Positions 1 through 6,035 of a DNA stretch of 7,371 bases are shown piece by piece. This DNA is from Pseudomonadota bacterium. GTDB taxonomy: Bacteria > Pseudomonadota > Alphaproteobacteria > Sphingomonadales > SMXR01. The stretch is taken from assembly GCA_022571175.1 (NCBI GenBank), contig JACZYI010000091.1:1-7371 (forward strand), read 5' to 3'. The notes beneath the pieces were generated by a model, which had not been told where the DNA came from, did no database searches, and saw only the letters and a program-made list of their open reading frames with translations. Positions within the stretch are counted from its first letter, which is position 1. Each line of letters begins with the position of its first letter. The translations under genes and the position numbers were made by a program.

Positions 1-390
1 CTCATCATTGACACGATACAGCCGTACAAGGCTGGAAACTTTCCTCTTTGGGCCCTCGGGAAACTCGACAACATCGACAAACACAGCCTGTTGGTCCCCA
101 CTTACGAAATAACCGGGCTTACGGGCGTCAATCTCGAAGATGAGAACAAACTCAGTGTTACAAATGCCATTCTCATCGTTGGCCCCAGAGGGACTCTTAA
201 TGCTATCTCCACTAATGCCCGCATGAAGATAAACAGCTACGGAAAGCCGATTGTTGAGGTACGCTTCGCCGAGGGACAATTCTTTGACAATCAGGCGGTT
301 ATCCCAACGCTCAAACAACTCTCGGAGCTTACGCTTGGTGTCATCCAGACGTTTGAGGCGCACTTCAAGGGGAGCGATACGAGCAACTAA
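1..390 (+). CDS. C-terminal part of an uncharacterised protein (5' end outside window)
   Basis: The frame is open from the first base and ends at TAA 388-390, so 129 residues of the C-terminus are present and the start lies upstream of the window. The beginning reads IQPYKAGNFPLWALGKLDN followed by IDKHSLL. I recall similar 'QPYKGGN..LW.L..LDNIDKH' strings in uncharacterised proteobacterial proteins of roughly 200-250 residues, but I cannot name a domain or function. No membrane segment or catalytic motif is visible; the rest alternates short beta-like and polar stretches and ends in GSDTSN. The stretch is more A+T-rich than the genes to its right (26 of 60 bases are G or C at 121-180, against 39 of 60 at 1381-1440), which may mean a different origin. 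The GTG, TTG or ATG codons inside it are not needed as starts, because the conserved-looking part begins before base 91. Confidence 0.7.
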   Translation, partial: LIIDTIQPYKAGNFPLWALGKLDNIDKHSLLVPTYEITGLTGVNLEDENKLSVTNAILIVGPRGTLNAISTNARMKINSYGKPIVEVRFAEGQFFDNQAVIPTLKQLSELTLGVIQTFEAHFKGSDTSN

Positions 391-501
391 GTTCGCGCTT
401 TTCTGATTGTGGAAATCCATGAGCCTCCTGCCTCCTTCGATACAAGTAGAACTTAAAGCGCCAGCCTGTCTTGCTGTATCTGGCAAATCAAGAATGGTAC
501 G

Positions 502-939
502 TCAAGTATATAATCGCCTGGTCATCAGTCGAACCGCAACCGTATTCATGATGGATTCAAGGTCGGTGTTCTTTTCCCGCAGGATGGAAAACCCGTAAGC
601 GATGGCACCATCGGGTCCGATGGAAAAACGGCCGGTGGACTGCTGGTTAAACCTGAATAACAATTGCACCGTATGCTGGCGGGCGGCACGGTCTTCGGCC
701 GAATATGGCAAATAGCCGAGGGTGGCGGTCAGCCGCATAAAAGCCGCATGTTCCGGGTCCACGATCTGAAGCGTGAAACTTGCGGATTTCCAGCGAAAAT
801 TGAGAGACTCGGGCAACACCTTCGGCCGATGCTCAAGGGCCGCCTGGGCGCGGGCGATGATGTCACCGAGATTACCACTGCTGATAGCGGCTTTGGTTTT
901 TTGCCTCTCCGGACCCGGAATTTCGCTATCATCACTCAT
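502..939 (-). CDS. Uncharacterised small soluble protein, 145 aa
   Basis: The gene starts at ATG (939-937), preceded by the ribosome site AGGAGC (956-951) 11 bases upstream, and ends at TGA (504-502). The protein is 145 residues with no signal peptide or membrane segment. The first 30 or so residues are polar and probably disordered. From about residue 45 to the end there is a run of beta-strand-like pieces (SFTLQIVDPEHAAF, TVQLLFRFNQQSTGRFSIG, AIAYGFSIL) closed by a helix (DLESIMNTVAVRLMTR). This order is reminiscent of the YbjN / type III secretion-chaperone-like fold, but that is an impression of secondary structure and I see no diagnostic motif. It is divergent from the exporter gene, with 62 bases between the two ATGs. 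Its 3' end faces the C-terminus of the preceding plus-strand gene with no obvious intrinsic terminator. The plus-strand open frames over the same bases are shadows: this strand has the start, ribosome site and convincing protein. Confidence 0.75.
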   Translation of the reverse strand: MSDDSEIPGPERQKTKAAISSGNLGDIIARAQAALEHRPKVLPESLNFRWKSASFTLQIVDPEHAAFMRLTATLGYLPYSAEDRAARQHTVQLLFRFNQQSTGRFSIGPDGAIAYGFSILREKNTDLESIMNTVAVRLMTRRLYT

Positions 940-1001
940 ATAAGTATCGTGCTCCTGAAAATTTCTGCTAATCTACTGGCACCCGCTTAAAGAAGCGTAA
1001 A

Positions 1002-1161
1002 ATGAAGCCAACCGCAACCCCCAAAGACTGAGTTTTTCCTGACCCCTGTATCCCATATAAACAGCGACCCTGAAAAAGATACGCCGCCGAGTGAACTCAA
1101 GAGCCTGGCACGTCTGGTTCCCTATTTATGGTCCGGCGAGCAGGCCGGGCTGAAGCTGCGC
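1002..1161 (+). other. Out-of-frame 5' end of the Atm1-type exporter gene
   Basis: ATG 1002, behind a weak AAAGAAG purine run, opens a frame that stops after nine codons (MKPTATPKD, TGA 1029-1031). The exporter frame lies one base over and is open from 1006, giving TEFFLTPVSHINSDPEKD (from 1027) and then LARLVPYLWSGEQAGLKLR into the first membrane helix, as the family should have. There is no ATG, GTG or TTG in the exporter frame between its upstream stop (1003-1005) and GTG 1162. Removing one base from the C5-A3 run at 1018-1025 joins ATG 1002 to the exporter and gives about 631 residues, a normal Atm1 length. Alternatives are a sequencing error, a real frameshift mutation, a +1 recoding event at GAC-TGA (1026-1031), or CTG 1039 used as a start. 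Confidence 0.6.
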
Positions 1162-2898
1162 GTGGTGCTGGCCCTGTTTTTTCTGGCCGGGGCCAAGACC
1201 ATCATGGTCTTTACACCGTTCCTCTATAAAGAAGTGGTAGACCGGCTGGCGTTGGCTAATACTGACCCGAACCTGGTGGTGCTGGTGCCGGTTGCCATAA
1301 TCGCCAGCTATGGATTGGCGCGCTTTATGTCGATCGCTTTTGCCCAGTTGAGGGATATGACTTTTGTCCGGGTCTCGCAACATGCGCTGCGCCGACTGGC
1401 GCTTGAGACCTTCCGCCACCTGCATGAGCTTTCGCTCGCTTTTCATCTGGACCGTCGCACCGGCGGGGTCAGCCGGATCATTGAGCGGGGTACCCGCTCG
1501 ATAGATTTTCTCATGCGCCTGATGCTCTTTTCCATCTTTCCCACCATCATTGAAATTACTCTGGTCACGGTCATTTTTCTCAAGCTGTTTGGCCTCGCTT
1601 ATGCCCTTGTCCTGCTGGCCGGTGTTCTGCTCTACGCCATTTTCACTTTTCGCATAACAGAGTGGCGCAGCCACATTCGTCGCACCATGAACAAGGAAGA
1701 TACCCTGGCTCATTCCCGGGCCATCGACAGTCTGCTTAATTTCGAGACCGTCAAATATTTCAATAACGAGGCCCACGAAGCGGACCGCTATGATGATGCC
1801 ATGGGCCGGTATCAGGAGGCTGCGGTCAAAGGTCAGAGCTCGCTCAGCCTGTTGAATGTGGGCCAGGCACTTATTATTGCAACCGCGCTGGTGATTATCA
1901 TGATCTTTGCCGCCCGGGATGCCTTGGCGGGCAGCCTGACGGTGGGTGATTTTGTGCTGGCCAACAGTTTGCTGATCCAGCTTTTCATGCCGCTTAATTT
2001 TCTGGGTGTGGTCTACCGCGAACTCAAGCAGGGCCTGATTGATATCGAGCAGATGTTTTCCCTGATTAACACCGATCTGGACGTGAAGGACGCCGAGGAT
2101 GCCTGCGAGCTCACCACCACTGGAGGCGAAATAGAGTTCCGGAATGTGTCATTTTCCTATCAGAGCGAGCGTAAAATTCTGCAAGATATTTCCTTCAAGG
2201 TGCCTGCGGGTGGCACGGTTGCGGTGGTGGGCCCTTCGGGGGCCGGGAAATCCACGCTCTCGCGTATTCTGTTTCGGTTTTATGATATCCAGGCCGGGAC
2301 TATTTTAATCGACGGTCAGGACATCAGCAAAGTGACCCAAAAAAGCCTGCGGCGTACTATCGGCATTGTGCCGCAGGATACGGTGCTGTTTAACGAAAGC
2401 ATCCGCTATAATATCGAATATGGGCGCCCCGGTGCCAGTGACAAGGAAATTGACGAGGCTGCAAGCCATGCGCAGATCACCGGCTTTATCAAAAAACTGC
2501 CCGAGGGCTATGAGACCATTGTGGGCGAGCGCGGGCTGAAGCTGTCCGGTGGCGAGAAACAGCGCGTGGCCATTGCCCGCAGCATTTTAAAAGATCCACC
2601 AATTCTGGTGCTGGATGAAGCCACCTCAGCGCTTGATACCGCCACCGAGCGCGAAATCCAACTGGCTCTGAAAGATGTGGCCAAAAACCGCACTACGCTT
2701 GTCATTGCCCACCGGCTCTCCACCGTGGTGGAGGCCGATGAAATACTGGTGCTGGATGATGGTTGCATCGTCGAGCGCGGTCGCCACGGGGCGTTATTGG
2801 CCCAGGACGGTGTTTATGCCGCCATGTGGCAACGCCAGCAGGAAGCCGAGGAAGCGCGATTAAAGCTGGATGTGCTGGAGCCGGGCGACAAAGAGTAA
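1162..2898 (+). CDS. atm1: Atm1-family ABC exporter, fused membrane and ATPase domains (half-transporter)
   Basis: This is an inner-membrane ABC half-transporter that should work as a homodimer. The family exports glutathione-linked substrates such as metal conjugates or sulfur species and is tied to Fe-S biogenesis and heavy-metal tolerance. From GTG 1162 the frame gives 578 residues. The membrane domain comes first and carries the Atm1 hallmark NFETVKYFNNE (residues 193-203). The nucleotide-binding domain follows, with Walker A GPSGAGKS (357-364), Q-loop Gln405, signature LSGGE (461-465), Walker B ILVLDE (481-486) with SALD after it, and switch His517 in IAHRLSTV. All ATPase residues are intact. 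GTG 1162 is only the first conventional start in frame: it falls inside the first membrane helix, lacks a good ribosome site, and makes the protein short. The true N-terminus almost certainly lies upstream (see 1002-1161). psd follows after 101 bases on the same strand. Substrate is inferred from family only. Confidence 0.93.
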   Translation: MVLALFFLAGAKTIMVFTPFLYKEVVDRLALANTDPNLVVLVPVAIIASYGLARFMSIAFAQLRDMTFVRVSQHALRRLALETFRHLHELSLAFHLDRRTGGVSRIIERGTRSIDFLMRLMLFSIFPTIIEITLVTVIFLKLFGLAYALVLLAGVLLYAIFTFRITEWRSHIRRTMNKEDTLAHSRAIDSLLNFETVKYFNNEAHEADRYDDAMGRYQEAAVKGQSSLSLLNVGQALIIATALVIIMIFAARDALAGSLTVGDFVLANSLLIQLFMPLNFLGVVYRELKQGLIDIEQMFSLINTDLDVKDAEDACELTTTGGEIEFRNVSFSYQSERKILQDISFKVPAGGTVAVVGPSGAGKSTLSRILFRFYDIQAGTILIDGQDISKVTQKSLRRTIGIVPQDTVLFNESIRYNIEYGRPGASDKEIDEAASHAQITGFIKKLPEGYETIVGERGLKLSGGEKQRVAIARSILKDPPILVLDEATSALDTATEREIQLALKDVAKNRTTLVIAHRLSTVVEADEILVLDDGCIVERGRHGALLAQDGVYAAMWQRQQEAEEARLKLDVLEPGDKE

Positions 2899-2916
2899 AT
2901 CAGAGATTACGGCCAT

Positions 2917-2945
2917 GACCCCATTCCACACTTGGACAATGGGTC
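2917..2945 (+). other. Imperfect hairpin between exporter and psd
   Basis: GACC-CCATT (2917-2925) can pair with AATGGGTC (2938-2945), giving eight base pairs with one bulged C and a 12-base loop. It lies 18 bases after the exporter stop. No T-run follows, so it is not a standard intrinsic terminator. It may be an RNA-processing or stability element within a shared transcript, or chance. Confidence 0.3.
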
Positions 2946-2999
2946 TGATGCTGGTAAGGAACCCGACACCATTCGCCCGCTTTGAGGAGTTGTGACTTT

Positions 3000-3689
3000 A
3001 TGTCGACATTTCGCCAGACCATTCCGCCACTGCACCCTGAAGGTCACCGCTTTGTGGCCATTTTTGCAGGGGTGACAGCGGGCTTCTTTTTCCTCTATCA
3101 GCCCTTGGGCTGGGTTGGGGTCATCCTGACGCTTTGGTGCGCTTATTTCTTCCGCGACCCCACGCGCCTGGTGCCCGATGGCGATGATCTGATTTTGGCT
3201 CCCGCTGATGGCGTTATCTCGCTCATATCGGAAGTTCCCGTTCCGGCTGAACTGGAGGCCGGTGAGGAGCTGCGCTGGCGCGTCAGTGTTTTCATGAATG
3301 TTTTTAATGTGCATGTGAACCGCGTGCCCACCAATGGTATCATCCGGAAATTACATTATGTTCCCGGCAAATTCATTAACGCTGAACTTGATAAGGCGAG
3401 TGATGACAACGAGCGTCAACTGGTGTTGCTGGAGCGCACGGGTGGTGACACAATTGCCTTTGTGCAAATAGCCGGGCTGATTGCGCGACGCATTGTCTGC
3501 TATTTGCAAGAAGGCGAACAAGTCTCCCGCGGCGAGCGATTTGGCCTCATTCGCTTTGGCAGCCGGGTGGATGTTTATTTGCCTGAAGGCATGACGCCGC
3601 TGGTTGTGGTGGGGCAAAAAACCGTGGCGGGTGAGACCATATTGGCAGGCACTGGCAGTGGCGAGGCACCGGCAGGCCAGGCTATTTAG
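3000..3689 (+). CDS. psd: Phosphatidylserine decarboxylase proenzyme (short type)
   Basis: The enzyme decarboxylates phosphatidylserine to phosphatidylethanolamine at the inner membrane, using a pyruvoyl group made by self-cleavage. ATG 3000 is chosen because AGGAG (2985-2989) sits 10 bases before it; the in-frame TTG 2982 would lie upstream of that site. The product is 229 residues, the short form common in alphaproteobacteria. Two hydrophobic stretches (about 17-33 and 36-51) anchor the N-terminus and run into FFRDP. The expected catalytic triad is visible: Asp70 in APADG, His105 in NVHVNRVP and Ser188 in RFGSR. Cleavage between Gly187 and Ser188 would leave a 42-residue alpha chain whose first residue becomes the pyruvoyl group. 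The stop codon TAG is embedded in the ribosome site of pssA, so the two are translationally close and surely cotranscribed. The identification rests on motifs and neighbours together. Confidence 0.95.
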   Translation: MSTFRQTIPPLHPEGHRFVAIFAGVTAGFFFLYQPLGWVGVILTLWCAYFFRDPTRLVPDGDDLILAPADGVISLISEVPVPAELEAGEELRWRVSVFMNVFNVHVNRVPTNGIIRKLHYVPGKFINAELDKASDDNERQLVLLERTGGDTIAFVQIAGLIARRIVCYLQEGEQVSRGERFGLIRFGSRVDVYLPEGMTPLVVVGQKTVAGETILAGTGSGEAPAGQAI

Positions 3690-3700
3690 GTGGATATTTG

Positions 3701-4459
3701 ATGGGCGAACGCAAAAGAATGCGAAACCAGTTGAGGATCAGGACTCTGGCCCCGAATATTGTGACCGTACTGGCCTTGTCCGCTGGCCTCACCTCCATCC
3801 GCTTCAGTGTTTCGGGCAACTGGGAAATGGCGGTCTTTGCCATTCTTGTGGCGGGGGTTTTTGATGGCATTGATGGCTCCATTGCCCGCATGCTCAAGGC
3901 CGCTTCCAAATTCGGGGCCGAACTGGACTCACTCTCGGATATGATAAGTTTTGGTGTGGCTCCGGCCATTCTGCTCTATCTCTGGTCGCTGCAAGAGCTT
4001 GGCGGACTGGGCTGGGTGATTGCGCTCATTTTTGCCATCGGCTGCGCACTACGCCTGGCGCGTTTTAATTCCAAACTGGAAGCAGACGATGAACCACGCC
4101 GCAAAGCCGGTTTTCTGACCGGGCTGGCAGCGCCTGCGGGGGCTGGCATCGCACTGATACCGTTGATGCTTGAATTTGAGCTTCAGAACGGCTTTTTCCG
4201 AAGCCCTGATCTGGTGGCGGCCACCACCACGCTGGTGGCTCTAGGCATGGTCTCGCGCATTGCCACTTTTTCATTCAAACAGCTCTTGATCCGCCGCGAC
4301 CAGATGGTGCCCACATTGTTGCTGGTAGCCTTGTTTGCTGCACTCCTCACCACCTATGGCTGGATGCTGCTTATCGGCTGTGGCATTCTTTACATGGCAA
4401 CTATTCCTATTTCCATGCACGGCTTTGCAAAACGTGAAAAAGAGCGCCGTCTGAGATAG
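3701..4459 (+). CDS. pssA: CDP-diacylglycerol--serine O-phosphatidyltransferase
   Basis: This membrane enzyme joins CDP-diacylglycerol and L-serine to make phosphatidylserine, the substrate of the psd product encoded just upstream. ATG 3701 follows AGGTGG (3688-3693) at seven bases, a site that overlaps the psd stop codon; the in-frame TTG one codon earlier is less likely. The 252-residue protein carries the full CDP-alcohol phosphotransferase signature D58-G59-x2-A62-R63-x8-G72-x3-D76-x3-D80, with all three metal-binding Asp residues present. The family's RLARFN string follows at 118-123. Several hydrophobic helices (for example about 17-30, 43-55, 82-97, 104-119, 171-187 and 203-238) fit the integral-membrane fold. 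The C-terminus is basic (KREKERRLR). The class is the integral membrane PssA of alphaproteobacteria and Bacillus, not the unrelated E. coli PssA. The gene ends 35 bases before the convergent pump remnant, with no clear terminator. Confidence 0.95.
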   Translation: MGERKRMRNQLRIRTLAPNIVTVLALSAGLTSIRFSVSGNWEMAVFAILVAGVFDGIDGSIARMLKAASKFGAELDSLSDMISFGVAPAILLYLWSLQELGGLGWVIALIFAIGCALRLARFNSKLEADDEPRRKAGFLTGLAAPAGAGIALIPLMLEFELQNGFFRSPDLVAATTTLVALGMVSRIATFSFKQLLIRRDQMVPTLLLVALFAALLTTYGWMLLIGCGILYMATIPISMHGFAKREKERRLR

Positions 4460-4494
4460 CGTGCGCCGCTGACCAGAACTCTTAAAATTTTATT

Positions 4495-4725
4495 TTATTC
4501 GGCAGGCGCGCCTTCATTCACGCCGCCCACTCCACTACTCTCCCGCTGTCGGCGCATCTTTCTGGCTTGCCATCGGTTGCTCACATGCACCGGTAAGGCC
4601 AACAGGCAGGGGGTGACGATCAGGGTCAGGATGGTCGCAAACGACAGCCCAAAGACAATTGCCTGGGCCAGATCAACCCACAGGAAGGATGTGGGGGAGC
4701 CCACCACTACAGCCCGGGTGACACC
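4495..4725 (-). pseudogene. C-terminal remnant of an RND efflux permease
   Basis: About 75 codons remain, ending at TAA 4497-4495. The protein reads VGSPTSFLWVDLAQAIVFGL followed by SFATILTLIVTP. This matches my recollection of the last transmembrane helix of RND (AcrB-type) inner-membrane pumps, where '...W..LA.A.VFGL.FAT.LTL.VTP' is strongly conserved, followed by a short basic cytoplasmic tail (NRWQARKMRRQRES). A complete permease has about 1000-1050 residues, so over 90 percent is missing. The open frame continues upstream to ATG 4827, but that part is an off-frame reading of the adaptor leader (4707-4778) and is not RND sequence. There is no ribosome site for this fragment, and no functional pump can be made from it. 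Confidence 0.8.
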
Positions 4726-4778
4726 CAGGCAACAACCAACAAAGCAATAAGAATTGCAGAGATGATAGGCTTGTTCAT
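4707..4778 (-). pseudogene. N-terminal remnant of an RND-pump periplasmic adaptor (membrane fusion protein)
   Basis: ATG (4778-4776) has GGACA (4788-4784) five bases upstream and encodes MNKPIISAILIALLVVAW, a membrane anchor of the type that begins HlyD-like RND adaptors, where a hydrophobic helix ends in a W-x-x-SG-like turn. The frame then meets TAG (4709-4707), just where the other frame becomes recognisable RND permease. It lies 68 bases after the padR stop, the expected place for the first pump gene of a padR-adaptor-permease operon. With only about 20 codons, the assignment depends on this context. It might alternatively be a short membrane peptide of its own. Confidence 0.55.
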
Positions 4779-4846
4779 TTCGCTGTCCGTTGTTTTGGGA
4801 GATCAGGGCATATGACCGAGCCTCCAATTATCAGCTATTATGGTCC

Positions 4847-5413
4847 TTAATGAGCCGCAGTTGTGGTCCGGGCAGGGGTCTCATTATTCTGTCCGGACAT
4901 GGTATGTTTTTCAAAGTCTTCACGGTTTTTTACCAGGTGATCAAGGGCTGCTCGCTGCATGGAGATTCCATACTCAATGACGAATTTTGAACCAGGGGTC
5001 ATGTCCGTTTCCAGCAGCTCGCCGAGCGCATGAATTTTCTGCTTGTGTTCGAGTATCCTTTCCTCAATCAGGTCGCTGATACGCTCTGGCGCCACCGCTT
5101 CGGCAAAAAGCACTGCAGCCAGAAACTCCGAGCGGTTTTTATCCGGCCCCGGTGCACGCTTCAGGGAGTGGTTCAACGCCTCGCGGCCAGTATCGGTCAG
5201 GGAATAAATCTTTTTGTCGGGGCGGCCTTCCTGCGCCATCGCCTTGCAGGTCACCAGGCAGTCTTTGGTGAGCTTGGATAAAGCCGGATAAATCGAGCCA
5301 TAACTGGCTTCGCTGAAAAAGGAAAAACTGCCTTCCGCAACCAGCTTCTTGATCTCATATCCGGTGGCATCACCCAGCGCCAGAATTCCCAAACAAAGTG
5401 TTTTTATTTCCAT
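4847..5413 (-). CDS. PadR-family transcriptional regulator
   Basis: The product is a 188-residue DNA-binding repressor of the PadR family, cytoplasmic and expected to act as a dimer. The N-terminal winged helix shows the family pattern in order: LCLGILALGDATGYEIKK (6-23), SYGSIYPALSKL (37-48), then the wing QEGRPDKKIYSLTDTGREAL (61-80). A predicted helical C-terminal region (about 95-170) fits the dimerisation coiled coil of the longer PadR subfamily that resembles AphA. The ending NNETPARTTTAAH is polar and probably disordered. The start is ATG 5413, the first in frame, with AAGGA (5430-5426) 12 bases upstream; the family similarity begins at once, so this start is sound. PadR members often repress adjacent drug-efflux genes and themselves. 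Here the genes immediately downstream are the adaptor and RND permease remnants, so the original target seems to be lost. AT-rich repeats cover its promoter. The gene itself looks intact. Confidence 0.93.
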   Translation of the reverse strand: MEIKTLCLGILALGDATGYEIKKLVAEGSFSFFSEASYGSIYPALSKLTKDCLVTCKAMAQEGRPDKKIYSLTDTGREALNHSLKRAPGPDKNRSEFLAAVLFAEAVAPERISDLIEERILEHKQKIHALGELLETDMTPGSKFVIEYGISMQRAALDHLVKNREDFEKHTMSGQNNETPARTTTAAH

Positions 5414-5440
5414 GGCTTAGTCCGATCCTTGCACTTTCAC

Positions 5441-5486
5441 TATGTAAGCATGTTGCCTATCAATTCGATATATGTAACTGATATAT
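5441..5486. promoter_or_regulatory. Candidate PadR operator repeats
   Basis: Two patterns overlap the padR promoter. ATATAT occurs at 5468-5473 and 5481-5486, seven bases apart, forming both an inverted and a direct repeat (GATATAT, 13-base step); one copy coincides with the -10 element. TATGTAA occurs at 5441-5447 and 5471-5477, exactly 30 bases apart (about three helical turns), one copy overlapping the -10 and the other in the untranslated leader. PadR-family operators are commonly AT-rich repeats with ATGT/ACAT-like half-sites over their own promoter, so autorepression is likely. The exact binding site is inferred. Confidence 0.4.
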
Positions 5487-5496
5487 AAAATGTCAA
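5467..5496 (-). promoter_or_regulatory. padR promoter (-35 TTGACA, -10 TATATC or ATATAT)
   Basis: On the minus strand a perfect TTGACA (5496-5491) is followed, after 17 or 18 bases, by ATATAT (5473-5468) or TATATC (5472-5467). This is a convincing sigma-70-type promoter about 50 bases upstream of the padR ATG. No transcript evidence is available; the call rests on hexamer quality, spacing and position. Confidence 0.6.
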
Positions 5497-5529
5497 CTAA
5501 AAAGGGCAAGTTTTCCCACCATAAAATCA

Positions 5530-5754
5530 TCACTTCTTGCCTCCCGGAATCATCTGCACCCAGATTGCAGAAATCCCGCTGAAGGTCATTGACATGTTGG
5601 GATTGGCGCTCCAGAATTCAAGCGACTGGGATGTGGTAATTGCTGGTTTTGTTATGATACATAGCCAACCAACCACATCACGGAAAGATTTGTCAGACCG
5701 ATGGGGGGCTTTGGGTCTGGCGGCGCGAGCGGTCGGTGTGGGCCAAGGCCAATA
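5530..5754 (-). other. Unassigned open frame, possible gene remnant
   Basis: Between TGA 5757-5755 and TGA 5532-5530 one minus-strand frame is open for 74 codons. Its end reads SLEFWSANPNMSMTFSG followed by ISAIWVQMIPGGKK, a protein-like composition with aromatic residues and a lysine-rich terminus, as at the end of many membrane proteins. The upstream half is Arg- and Pro-rich and does not look like protein. No ATG with a ribosome site opens it near its beginning. It may be the tail of a lost gene lying between the small membrane ORF and padR, or simply an open frame by chance. I recognise no family. Confidence 0.25.
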
Positions 5755-5781
5755 TCACACCACCGCTGCGCATCTTTCCCA

Positions 5782-5815
5782 AGCCTGAAATCAAACGCTC
5801 ACAGCCTGAAATCAA
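5782..5815. repeat. Short direct repeat, 13 bp identical, 21-bp period
   Basis: AGCCTGAAATCAA occurs at 5782-5794 and again at 5803-5815, separated by eight bases, so the period is 21 bp (seven codons). The second copy overlaps the stop codon of the small minus-strand membrane ORF. It looks like a local slippage duplication. It is too short and isolated to be an insertion-sequence end or array. Confidence 0.6.
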
Positions 5816-6009
5816 CCGGTTTTGTGACCATAAGGTCGATCTTTCCCGATAAAATATGCGGCTGTGCTGCCGGTGGCACCGGGGCTTTGCCGTTTGGGCC
5901 TGATCTGTTTCCCGGGGCTCGTCATAGATCTCAGGAAGTCGCTCAAGCCCAGCAAGGCCCAGACCAGCATGCTAATCCAAAGAATTGCGCCAACTACCTG
6001 TAGAATCAT
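5812..6009 (-). CDS. Small predicted single-pass membrane protein, 65 aa
   Basis: Two adjacent ATG codons (6012-6010 and 6009-6007) open the frame. AAGGA (6020-6016) is three bases from the first and six from the second, so the second is the better start. The stop is TGA 5814-5812. Residues 2-22 (ILQVVGAILWISMLVWALL and what follows) form one strong hydrophobic helix. The remainder is a polar, basic tail (PGKQIRPKRQSPGATGS). A promoter-like TTGACA with 17-base spacing lies just upstream, which supports real expression. The tail ends inside a short direct repeat, so the 3' end may have been altered and the original protein could have been longer. Function is unknown; small membrane proteins of this kind are often regulators or stabilisers of larger membrane complexes, but nothing here shows that. 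The gene lies divergently from the Ppx/GppA gene. Confidence 0.45.
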   Translation of the reverse strand: MILQVVGAILWISMLVWALLGLSDFLRSMTSPGKQIRPKRQSPGATGSTAAYFIGKDRPYGHKTG

Positions 6010-6035
6010 CATTATTCCTTATATGTTCGTTGTTT

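Noticed and set aside
664..990. 108-codon plus-strand frame over the 145-residue minus-strand gene
   Set aside because: It has no good ribosome site and no recognisable protein features; the opposite strand has start, ribosome site and a plausible fold.
1126..1776. 216-codon minus-strand open frame opposite the exporter
   Set aside because: It lies wholly inside the membrane domain of a motif-complete ABC exporter. Its composition is rich in Gln, Lys and Gly without domain structure, as expected of an antisense shadow.
4728..4827. N-terminal part of the 110-codon frame that ends in the RND tail
   Set aside because: The Cys-rich reading here is the adaptor leader read in the wrong frame. No ribosome site precedes ATG 4827.
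5417..5530. 37-codon minus-strand frame starting at ATG 5530 in a TGATG junction
   Set aside because: It reads straight through the padR promoter and its AT-rich repeats, so the open frame is best explained by AT-rich chance rather than coding.
5537..5788. 83-codon plus-strand frame in the gene-poor stretch
   Set aside because: It begins with TTG without a ribosome site and shows no family resemblance. The minus strand carries the better signals here.
5870..5882. Perfect 13-base palindrome CCGGTG-G-CACCGG
   Set aside because: It is short, GC-rich, has no T-run and sits inside the small ORF; neither terminator nor operator evidence supports it.
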